DNA of 6,451 bases from Candidatus Uhrbacteria bacterium (lineage in GTDB: Bacteria > Patescibacteriota > Patescibacteriia > JACQRZ01): positions 1 to 6,451 of the forward strand of contig JACQRZ010000006.1 of assembly GCA_016206235.1 (NCBI GenBank), in the 5' to 3' direction. Shown in pieces: positions 1 to 5,237 of the stretch (positions are counted from its first letter, which is position 1; every line of letters starts with the position of its first letter). Both the position numbers and the translations under genes were made by a program. Below the pieces are notes generated by a model. The model made no database searches. It was given only the letters and a program-made list of their open reading frames with translations, and was not told where the DNA came from.

Positions 1-1
1 C

Positions 2-277
2 TTTCGGACATTGGCAAATGAGAATCGTTTGAAAATCATCCATTTTCTCGCCCGCAGCGGACCGAAAAAAGTGTCCGATATCGTTAAAGGAACCGCCCTT
101 GAGCAAACGGCTGTTTCCCATAATCTCACTCGGCTGCTTGCGTGTCATTTTGTCACCCTCGAACAGAACGGAAGGGAAAGGGTCTATGCTATAAATACCG
201 AGACCATTAAACCGCTACTATCGCTTATGGACAGTCATGTAAAGCGCTTTTGCAAGCGATGCCATATTAAGAAATAA
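2..277 (+). CDS. ArsR-family transcriptional repressor, 5' end outside the window
   Basis: This is the C-terminal 91 residues of an ArsR/SmtB winged-helix repressor. The frame is open to the window edge and enters with FRTLANENRLKII, the conserved first helix of the family (usually LFKALANENRLKIL). The TTG at base 11 is therefore internal, and some 10-25 residues are probably missing. The recognition helix region (TAVSHNLTRLL) and the wing (NGRERVYAIN) are intact. Cysteines lie at visible residue 48 and as a CxxC pair near the C-terminus (visible residues 84 and 87, RFCKRC), a plausible thiol site for a soft metal. It is followed after 17 bases by a mercury-associated thioredoxin-like gene, so it probably controls the block to base 2210. 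ArsR-type rather than MerR-type control of mercury genes is known in Streptomyces. The family is certain; the mercury ligand is inferred from neighbours. Confidence 0.88.
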   Translation, partial: FRTLANENRLKIIHFLARSGPKKVSDIVKGTALEQTAVSHNLTRLLACHFVTLEQNGRERVYAINTETIKPLLSLMDSHVKRFCKRCHIKK

Positions 278-294
278 AACTTTTTCGAGCTACT

Positions 295-621
295 ATGAAC
301 TACACTTTTACCATCCTTCATAACTCTGAGTGCAACTTTTGGAAAAACCTCAAAGAAGATATTGAAAAACTCGCGCAGGAAAAGAACCTTCAGTATGAAG
401 TGCAAGAGATATTCGTGGGCACTGACGAAGAGGCACGGCAGTGGAAGTTTGCCGGCTCGCCGCAACTTCTTATCAACGGTAAAGATATCGACCCGGCAGC
501 ATTGAAAATCACGAATTATCATGCAAGCGGATGCCGCCCCGTTTTCTATAAAGATACATTTTACGAGTATATGCCGATTGGTCTTATTAAAGACTCTCTG
601 GAGCGCTTGGGCGCGAAGTAG
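295..621 (+). CDS. Thioredoxin-fold protein of mercury-operon type
   Basis: A 108-residue cytoplasmic protein with no signal peptide. It has the layout of the small thioredoxin-like proteins often found beside mercury genes: an N-terminal strand ending in a cysteine (ILHNSECNFW, Cys13), a helix, then FAGSPQLLINGKDIDP with the cis-proline (Pro56), a second cysteine in ASGCRP (Cys80) and a closing helix. The usual CxxC or CPxW site is reduced to a single N-terminal cysteine (C-N-F-W), so Cys13 would have to work with Cys80, bind metal, or form mixed disulfides. The gene starts 17 bases after the ArsR stop and ends 4 bases before the MerE-like start, which places it in that operon. A role in passing a thiophilic metal or reducing a partner is inference. 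The upstream site is weak (GAGC only). Confidence 0.7.
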   Translation: MNYTFTILHNSECNFWKNLKEDIEKLAQEKNLQYEVQEIFVGTDEEARQWKFAGSPQLLINGKDIDPAALKITNYHASGCRPVFYKDTFYEYMPIGLIKDSLERLGAK

Positions 622-625
622 AAAA

Positions 626-823
626 ATGAACATAAAAATTTTTAAAAATGCGCTGGCATGGACATTCGCTGTGATGACTTGTCCGTGCCATCTGTTTATT
701 CTTGCCGCATTACTTGCGGGATCGGCGGCAGGAGCGTTTGTGAAAAGCTATTTTATTCCTCTGTTCATTGTTTTTAGCATTCTGTTTTTCATAAGTCTTT
801 CCAAAGCGCTAGAAACAAAATGA
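626..823 (+). CDS. merE: MerE-like mercury transporter
   Basis: A 65-residue membrane protein. Its core, TCPCHLFILAALLAGSAAGAF (residues 18-38), closely matches the signature of MerE, the small broad-spectrum mercury transporter (TCPCHLPILAAVLAGTTAGAF as I recall it). Cys19 and Cys21 form the vicinal CPC pair that in MerE handles Hg(II) and methylmercury in the first membrane segment. A second hydrophobic segment runs from about 41 to 58 and ends SLSKAL, again like MerE (SLSRAL). I chose the ATG at 626 because a longer reading from 521 would lie entirely inside the preceding gene. The stop overlaps the next start as ATGA, so the two are probably translationally coupled. The length is slightly short for MerE (usually about 78 aa), the difference lying in the N-terminal tail. 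The family call is from remembered sequence, not a search. Confidence 0.8.
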   Translation: MNIKIFKNALAWTFAVMTCPCHLFILAALLAGSAAGAFVKSYFIPLFIVFSILFFISLSKALETK

Positions 824-1326
824 ATGTGATATATCCTTTTACAACAATTTTCTTTGCCATAAGGATTGTCTTTGAAAAAAGAAATTACATCTTTCTTTTT
901 CTCGCCTCCTTTTTCGTGTTCTTTGCTCTCCTGATTTTTATTCCTGTTTGGACGGTCGCTGGCAATACATTAGCAATCCAGCTTGAGATTTTAACCGCTC
1001 GTGATTATGGAGTGCTTATTCTTTTATCATCTCTTTCCTCGCTTTTCATAACAATGCAGGTGTATAGTATGCGGCAAAAGAGAAAGATGGAAGGTGTCAG
1101 CACGGCAACCGCTGGAGGGCTCGGTGCTCTTTTTGCCGGTATCGCCGGTACGGCGTCTTGCGCTTCGTGTCTTGCCCCGCTTTTCGCTATTTTCGGGATA
1201 GGATTTGGCGGTGTGATTTTTGTGCTTGAGTATCGTTTTTATTTTTTTGCCGGTATAACGCTGCTGATGCTTATTGCCATATACTTAGCTGCACGAAAGA
1301 TAAACAACGTTTGTAATTCGTGTTGA
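820..1326 (+). CDS. MerT-like cysteine-containing membrane protein
   Basis: A 168-residue integral membrane protein with about four spans (roughly 22-46, 62-81, 97-135, 139-158). The second half, from GGLGALFAGIAGTASCASCLAPLFAIFGIGFGG onward in shortened form GLGALFAG...CASCLAPLF, is arranged like mercuric transport protein MerT: a membrane cysteine pair followed by a small hydrophobic residue run, a glycine-rich turn, then a short loop with a tyrosine/arginine (LEYRFYF) before a last span. MerT has adjacent cysteines; here they are spaced as CxxC (Cys114, Cys117). The protein ends in a second CxxC (CNSC, Cys165 and Cys168), which could take or deliver metal in the cytoplasm. The start overlaps the MerE-like stop by four bases. 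I do not recognise a named family over the whole length; transport of mercury or another soft metal is inferred from position and cysteines. Confidence 0.6.
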   Translation: MNVIYPFTTIFFAIRIVFEKRNYIFLFLASFFVFFALLIFIPVWTVAGNTLAIQLEILTARDYGVLILLSSLSSLFITMQVYSMRQKRKMEGVSTATAGGLGALFAGIAGTASCASCLAPLFAIFGIGFGGVIFVLEYRFYFFAGITLLMLIAIYLAARKINNVCNSC

Positions 1327-1337
1327 ATTAACATTGT

Positions 1338-2210
1338 ATGACAAATGGTTTTAAAAATAACAAAGCGATAATCCCATTTATTCTCGTGCTTGTTGTTCTG
1401 GCGCTTATCGGATTTGCAGGCTATTATTTCGGATTTTTAAAATTCATTTATGCCGTGATGATGCCAGAGCGATTTAGCGCATTCTCACTGCCTCTTCTTG
1501 CAATCATATTCGGTATTGCCGCATTCTTTTCGCCCTGTTCGTTCACGGTTTTGCCCGCGTATATAGCACATCATCTGACTGGAGATGCCGAAAATACCGA
1601 CAAACGTTTCGGCAGGGCCTTGTATTTTGGCATGATCGCCTCTCTCGGCATTTTGACTGTCAATCTCATCATCGGACTTGCCATTGCCGTTTTGGGCGTT
1701 GCCGTTCCCTTTGCTAAGGATCCCCGCGATGATATTCCTCTTATCCTGGGCGTGCGCATTGCCACAGGATTTGCAATCGCATACTTTGGGCTCTTTGCCA
1801 TTCTCGATAAGCCGCTGTTCATTCCGTTCCTTGAGCGTGCTGTCGGCCAGTTTCGCTCTCGCTTTACCCAGAACACCTTTTTCTATGGCATGTTCTACAA
1901 CGGAGCGGCGATTGGCTGCACAGGACCGATTCTACTTGGTCTTATGCTCTATGCTTTTTCGACAGCTAGTTTTGCTGGCGCCCTGTCCGCATTCATCATA
2001 TTTGCCCTTACCATGAGCGTACTCATGGTTACATTTACTCTTGTCATCGCTTTGTTTCGGGAGAGTATCGCGCGCTCCATTGCTCCTGTATTGCCGCTCA
2101 TCAAAAAAATTGCCGGAGTAGTTATGCTCGTAACGGGGCTTTCTATCGCTCTCCTCACCCTGGAAGGCAATAGAATTTTTGTAAAATTATTTTTTCCGTT
2201 CTTGGAGTAA
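1338..2210 (+). CDS. CcdA/DsbD-type transmembrane thiol-electron carrier
   Basis: A 290-residue polytopic membrane protein that moves reducing equivalents from cytoplasmic thioredoxin to thiol proteins outside. It carries both hallmark cysteines of the CcdA/DsbD transmembrane domain: Cys67 in FFSPCSFTVLPAYIAHH, and Cys194 in GAAIGCTGPILLGLMLY. These two form the membrane-embedded disulfide in the family. About seven spans can be drawn, including one extra hydrophobic segment (about 10-33) ahead of the usual first span, so it is longer than minimal CcdA proteins. It begins 11 bases after the MerT-like gene and ends the first block. The next gene downstream is a TlpA-like protein, a natural extracytoplasmic partner, though that gene has its own promoter. 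No cytochrome c maturation gene is nearby, so a general or metal-related reductant role fits better than heme ligation. No clear ribosome site precedes the ATG. Confidence 0.85.
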   Translation: MTNGFKNNKAIIPFILVLVVLALIGFAGYYFGFLKFIYAVMMPERFSAFSLPLLAIIFGIAAFFSPCSFTVLPAYIAHHLTGDAENTDKRFGRALYFGMIASLGILTVNLIIGLAIAVLGVAVPFAKDPRDDIPLILGVRIATGFAIAYFGLFAILDKPLFIPFLERAVGQFRSRFTQNTFFYGMFYNGAAIGCTGPILLGLMLYAFSTASFAGALSAFIIFALTMSVLMVTFTLVIALFRESIARSIAPVLPLIKKIAGVVMLVTGLSIALLTLEGNRIFVKLFFPFLE

Positions 2211-2277
2211 GATTCAGAAGAACAGATCACCATATCACCACGAAGCATGACAGAGAAGTTATCAACAGAGAGGCGAC

Positions 2278-2306
2278 TTGACGGCTGAGTTTCCCGGGTC
2301 TATAGT
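2278..2306 (+). promoter_or_regulatory. Sigma70-type promoter for the tlpA-trxB-arsR operon
   Basis: A -35 element TTGACG (2278-2283), a 17-base spacer and a -10 element TATAGT (2301-2306) give one mismatch to consensus in each box at optimal spacing. Transcription would start near 2312-2315, about 25 bases ahead of the ATG at 2338. This makes the in-frame TTG at 2314 an unlikely start, since it would be leaderless. The -10 box lies in the palindrome at 2302-2325. Confidence 0.72.
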
Positions 2307-2325
2307 TAAGTAGTTGCTTAACTAT
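2302..2325. promoter_or_regulatory. ArsR-type operator palindrome
   Basis: A perfect inverted repeat: ATAGTTAAG (2302-2310), six bases TAGTTG, then CTTAACTAT (2317-2325). TTAAG/CTTAA half-sites around a short AT-rich centre are typical of ArsR-family operators. It covers five of six bases of the -10 box and the expected transcription start, so a bound dimer would block RNA polymerase. The likely ligand protein is the ArsR repressor encoded at the end of the same operon (4853-5218), with the upstream ArsR (2-277) as the alternative. Confidence 0.75.
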
Positions 2326-2337
2326 TTAATAATAAGT

Positions 2338-2868
2338 ATGAACAATGGTCTTGCTATGATCGGTGGAGGAGTGTTAGCTGTCATTTTTGCTATCGGTATT
2401 ATATCGGCATTGAGCGCGCAGCAGCCTTCTACTGCATCAAAGAGATCAGTAGACACGGTTGAGAACGCAATTTCGTCTATCGGTGATACATCGTTCACGA
2501 CAGTCGACGGAAAAACAATCTCTCTTGCCGACTACCGTGGGAAAAAACCAGTGATCTTGGATTTTTTTGCGACATGGTGTCCGAATTGCAGACGAAATGC
2601 GCCACACCTTAGCGAGTTATACAAAAAATACACCGATAAAATTGAGGTGATCGGTATCAATTTACAGGAAGATCCGAGCGTTGTTCGAAAATTTGCTTCT
2701 GATTATTCACTCGCATTTCCGATCGCCCTTGATCCGTCAGGGGATGTAGCGCGACAATTTGATGTGCGCTATACTAACATGCATGTTCTTATTGCCGTAG
2801 ATGGTGCGATTATTCGCACCATTCCAGGGGATATTCAAGAGAGTGATATTCGTTCTCTAATCCAATAA
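2338..2868 (+). CDS. Membrane-anchored TlpA-like thiol-disulfide oxidoreductase
   Basis: A 176-residue protein with an N-terminal hydrophobic segment (residues about 5-25, ending ALSAQQ) that acts as a membrane anchor or signal peptide, although no positive charge precedes it. A thioredoxin-fold domain follows: TTVDGKTISLADYRGKKPVIL, then FFATWCPNCRR with active-site Cys81 and Cys84, then helix and strand IEVIGINLQED, as in TlpA/ResA. The position normally held by the cis-proline (VxxTPTxxLID) reads VRYTNMHVLIA, with Asn147 in place of proline. That should alter substrate handling or metal affinity. The ATG at 2338 is chosen over the TTG at 2314 because the promoter puts the transcript start near 2313. 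It is the first gene of the promoter-operator unit, 4 bases before the next gene. The CcdA-like protein upstream is the obvious electron donor. Confidence 0.85.
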   Translation: MNNGLAMIGGGVLAVIFAIGIISALSAQQPSTASKRSVDTVENAISSIGDTSFTTVDGKTISLADYRGKKPVILDFFATWCPNCRRNAPHLSELYKKYTDKIEVIGINLQEDPSVVRKFASDYSLAFPIALDPSGDVARQFDVRYTNMHVLIAVDGAIIRTIPGDIQESDIRSLIQ

Positions 2869-2872
2869 TCCT

Positions 2873-3247
2873 ATGGAACGCCTTATCTTTATCTATAGCG
2901 CAAATTCTGGAATCATGCGGAATATTCCCGGCGCGCTTGCAAAAATGGCTGGCGGCAAAAGTTCATGCGCTCTGTGCACTATCACGCACGGACCGATTTT
3001 CGAAAAACCATCCTGGAAAACATTTGTGGAATCACTCGATATTCCCGCAACATTTTTTCATAGGGATGAAGTTCCAGTCGCCCTTCAGGAGTTTGTAAAC
3101 AAGGAGAACATGGTTCTCCCCGTTGTTTTAAAAGAAGAGAGTGATGGGAGTCTCAAACAGATTATGTCAAAAGAACAACTCGAATCATATAGTGGCGAAG
3201 TCGAGTGTGTTAAAAAATATTTTTTAAAAACAGAAAGCTATGCATGA
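2873..3247 (+). CDS. Uncharacterised 124-aa protein with CALCTITHG motif
   Basis: No named function is recognised. The protein is soluble, with no signal peptide or membrane segment. It resembles a scattered group of bacterial hypothetical proteins that open with a strand like RLIFIYSANSG, carry a cysteine pair in the form CxLCxxTxG (here Cys32 and Cys35, SSCALCTITHGPIF), then a tryptophan-containing helix (SWKTFVESL) and FFHRDE. A third cysteine is Cys112. The N-terminal half has a thioredoxin-like alternation of strand and helix, but the CxxC does not sit where a thioredoxin active site would. A redox-active or zinc-binding pair is possible. It begins four bases after the TlpA-like stop and overlaps the flavoprotein gene by eight bases, so it is co-translated with a thiol-reducing pair. 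Direct work with that pair is inference. Confidence 0.7.
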   Translation: MERLIFIYSANSGIMRNIPGALAKMAGGKSSCALCTITHGPIFEKPSWKTFVESLDIPATFFHRDEVPVALQEFVNKENMVLPVVLKEESDGSLKQIMSKEQLESYSGEVECVKKYFLKTESYA

Positions 3248-4208
3248 TCTCATCATTATCGGGTCTGGCGCTGCCGGGCTTTCTGCGGGACTCTACGCCG
3301 GCAGGTACCGACTCAAAACACTCATTCTTGGAGGATCATTCGGTGGCGAGACTGCTCTGGCTGGGAAAATCGAAAATTATCCGGGCGTAAAAGCCATTGA
3401 TGGCTTTGATCTCATGGTGCTCATGAAAGAGCAAGCAATGGAACTTGGCGTGGAGGTTCGCGACGATCATGTCGAGTCGATATCGCGTGAAAGTCATTGC
3501 TTCAGTGTAAAGACCAACGCAGGCTCGTTTGAAAGCGCCTCACTGATTTTTGCGCTCGGCGCCGAACGTCGCCGGCTCGGATTGCCACATGAAAAAGAGC
3601 TTACCGGTAAGGGCGTGCATTACTGTATCACGTGCGATGGTCCATTATATCGAGGGAAGGCGATCGCTCTTGTCGGCGGAGGGGACGCGTCCATTAAAGG
3701 AATTAATTTGGCCGCAGAATATGTTGATAAAATTTATCTGATCGTCCGCGGAAAGGAGCTGAATGCAGAGCCGATCAATCTTGATCAGATGAAAAAACTC
3801 GGTGACAAAGTCGAGATACTTTTTGAGACATCGGCTGAGACGATCGTGGGAGGTGAAAAGCTTGAGAAGATCACTCTTTCAAAAGAGTACAACAGCTCAC
3901 GCGATTTAATTGTGGATGGTTTGTTTGTCGAAATTGGGGCTGTTCCAAATGTGGGACTCGCCCAATCGCTTGGCGTTTCACTTGATCGATACGGGTACGT
4001 TGCAACAGATGACATGATGCGCACCAATGTCGACGGCGTCTTTGCCGCAGGAGATATTGTGAATCACTTTGGCAAATTCAAACAAGATATTGTTGCCGCT
4101 GCACTGGGCGCTGTTGCCGCAACGAGCGCGTACGAGCATTCGAAAATACACGGAGATTTGTGTGAACATCATGCAGCGCCGCCTCTCTCTATAAAAAAGA
4201 TCGTATGA
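3240..4208 (+). CDS. trxB: Thioredoxin reductase-like FAD/NAD(P) flavoprotein
   Basis: A 322-residue cytoplasmic flavoprotein of the low-molecular-weight thioredoxin reductase family. It has the FAD-binding GSGAAG at residues 8-13, GENYPG-type segment KIENYPG, the redox site CITCD (Cys129 and Cys132), the nucleotide-binding GGGDAS (146-151) and the C-terminal FAD motif NVDGVFAAGDI (263-273). It should transfer electrons from a nicotinamide cofactor to a thioredoxin or glutaredoxin-like partner. The HRRxxxR motif that binds the NADPH 2'-phosphate in typical TrxB is absent: the strand reads IYLIVRGKELNAEP, with one arginine. NADH use or another donor is possible. The C-terminus carries an extra cysteine and histidines (DLCEHH). 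No thioredoxin gene lies in the window; the TlpA-like domain, via CcdA, and the glutaredoxin are candidate recipients. It overlaps both neighbours (8 and 4 bases). Confidence 0.88.
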   Translation: MHDLIIIGSGAAGLSAGLYAGRYRLKTLILGGSFGGETALAGKIENYPGVKAIDGFDLMVLMKEQAMELGVEVRDDHVESISRESHCFSVKTNAGSFESASLIFALGAERRRLGLPHEKELTGKGVHYCITCDGPLYRGKAIALVGGGDASIKGINLAAEYVDKIYLIVRGKELNAEPINLDQMKKLGDKVEILFETSAETIVGGEKLEKITLSKEYNSSRDLIVDGLFVEIGAVPNVGLAQSLGVSLDRYGYVATDDMMRTNVDGVFAAGDIVNHFGKFKQDIVAAALGAVAATSAYEHSKIHGDLCEHHAAPPLSIKKIV

Positions 4209-4405
4209 CCTCTCAGGTTGTTGGATTAACACTTCAAACAGTAGGCACGCTCTTCATTGGTTTTTCTGCTCTCATGGTGCACCATCGGGTCTCTACGCAG
4301 GCGATCATTGACACTTCTGTCACGAAGTCCATGGACATTGAACGAAAAATAGGAATTCTTGGTCTTGCTCTCATTTTTATTGGATATCTACTACAAATCA
4401 TATGA
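4205..4405 (+). CDS. Small two-span membrane protein, function unknown
   Basis: A 66-residue protein with two predicted membrane helices, about residues 4-24 (VGLTLQTVGTLFIGFSALMV) and 48-66 (IGILGLALIFIGYLLQII), joined by a polar loop with HHR and DIERK. Both termini are short, a hairpin topology. It has no cysteine, unlike nearly every neighbour, so a direct thiol role is unlikely. It is joined to both neighbours by four-base ATGA overlaps, which strongly supports a real, co-translated gene. I do not recognise the family; anchoring or assisting an operon partner at the membrane is only a possibility. Confidence 0.72.
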   Translation: MTSQVVGLTLQTVGTLFIGFSALMVHHRVSTQAIIDTSVTKSMDIERKIGILGLALIFIGYLLQII

Positions 4406-4875
4406 CAGAAGACAAGCATACAGAAGGGTTTGAATTTTCAACTATTACCGAGTCAATCACCATCGGTACGAATCAGTGTTGTCAGTCGCATTTTAGCGAA
4501 AAACTTCTCTCGTCAGGAATCACGGTCGATATTTCACTTGAAGAAAACCGTGTTGATGCGCCATTCGGCGTAGAATCGTATCTCTGGCTTCCCGTGACAG
4601 ACCACACGCCACCGACTGATGACCAAATGCATACCGGAGCTGCATTTATTGAATCCGTTCTGTCGCTTGGCAAAAAAATCTACGTCCATTGTAAAAACGG
4701 GCATGGACGCGCGCCAACGCTTGTCGCCGCATATCTCATATCAACAGGAAAGTCAGTTCAAGACGCACTTTCTCTCATTAAAGAAAAGAGGCCCGTCGTA
4801 CATTTGGAAGAAGGTCAAATCGGTGCACTCCTGCGATTTTTTGAAAAATACTATGCTCACAAAAAAACAAATTAA
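4402..4875 (+). CDS. Dual-specificity protein phosphatase
   Basis: A 157-residue cysteine phosphatase of the dual-specificity/tyrosine phosphatase fold. The P-loop HCKNGHGRAPT supplies the nucleophile Cys97 and the phosphate-binding Arg103 (CX5R), with Thr106 in the position that helps thiolate leaving. The general acid is probably Asp67 in LPVTDHTPPT, on the loop ahead of the catalytic core. The helix after the P-loop (LVAAYLISTGKSVQDALSLIKEKRP) is typical of the family. The N-terminal part has a CC pair (Cys26, Cys27) that is not part of the catalytic site. The catalytic thiolate is oxidation- and metal-sensitive, so its place in a redox operon is suggestive. The substrate (phosphotyrosine, phosphoserine or a small phosphate) cannot be told. 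It overlaps the gene before it by four bases and the gene after it by 23. Confidence 0.85.
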   Translation: MTEDKHTEGFEFSTITESITIGTNQCCQSHFSEKLLSSGITVDISLEENRVDAPFGVESYLWLPVTDHTPPTDDQMHTGAAFIESVLSLGKKIYVHCKNGHGRAPTLVAAYLISTGKSVQDALSLIKEKRPVVHLEEGQIGALLRFFEKYYAHKKTN

Positions 4876-5218
4876 AGAGCTGAAAGACCATGTGCATAGG
4901 AAGGAAGAGCGCAATGAGGCGCTTGCGCGGATGTTTGACGCACTGAGTGATCCGACCCGGTTCCGGATGTTCCAACTCTTTCTCGAATGTGAAGAGCTCT
5001 GCGTGACAGACGTTGCGGAGATTTTAGATATTTCCGTTCCCGCGGCGTCCCAGCAGTTGAAAATTCTGGATTTCGCGGGGCTTCTTCTTAAGGAACGCAT
5101 GGGACAGATGGTCTGCTATAGGGCGCGAAAAGAAAGCGCACCTGTAGTTTCCCTGATCAATTTTTTGAAGGATAAAAAGTTCTCCTTTAAAAATCTCCTC
5201 TCATTTTATTCAAACTAA
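4853..5218 (+). CDS. ArsR-family repressor, probable autoregulator of the operon
   Basis: A 121-residue ArsR/SmtB winged-helix repressor, complete. It has ALARMFDALSDPTRFRMFQLF as first helices, ELCVTDVAEIL at the classical metal-binding helix, SVPAASQQLKIL as recognition helix and MGQMVCYRARK as the wing. Where arsenic and cadmium sensors have ELCVCD, this protein has a single cysteine there (Cys50), with Cys46 four residues earlier (CEELC) and Cys88 in the wing. The sensed signal could be As(III), another soft metal, or thiol oxidation. The ATG at 4853 is in frame and gives the usual N-terminal helix; it lies 23 bases inside the phosphatase gene, so it is translationally coupled. Being last in an operon whose promoter carries an ArsR-type palindrome points to negative autoregulation. 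Confidence 0.9.
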   Translation: MLTKKQIKELKDHVHRKEERNEALARMFDALSDPTRFRMFQLFLECEELCVTDVAEILDISVPAASQQLKILDFAGLLLKERMGQMVCYRARKESAPVVSLINFLKDKKFSFKNLLSFYSN

Positions 5219-5237
5219 TTATTAAACAGATAAACCT

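Noticed and set aside
235..633. 132-codon open frame on the - strand opposite the thioredoxin-like and MerE-like genes
   Set aside because: It lies antisense to two genes with recognisable motifs, its own translation shows no family pattern, and no promoter or ribosome site precedes it.
1678..2016. 112-codon + strand frame inside the CcdA-like gene
   Set aside because: It is an out-of-frame shadow of a gene whose hallmark cysteine motifs are intact in the main frame.
2198..2225. GTTCTT/AAGAAC inverted repeat at the end of the CcdA-like gene as a terminator
   Set aside because: The stem is only 6 bp, with a long loop and no following T run, so it is not a convincing intrinsic terminator.
2259..2268. 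TTATCAACA resembling a DnaA box
   Set aside because: A single site with a mismatch in the conserved CAC, with no second box or AT-rich unwinding region, is expected by chance.
4619..4852. N-terminal extension of the second ArsR gene from ATG 4619
   Set aside because: The extra 78 residues lie wholly inside the phosphatase gene in another frame and match nothing in ArsR proteins. The start at 4853 gives a normal family length.
4753..5100. 115-codon - strand frame opposite the phosphatase and ArsR genes
   Set aside because: It is antisense to two confidently identified genes; serine/arginine-rich translation is typical of a shadow frame.
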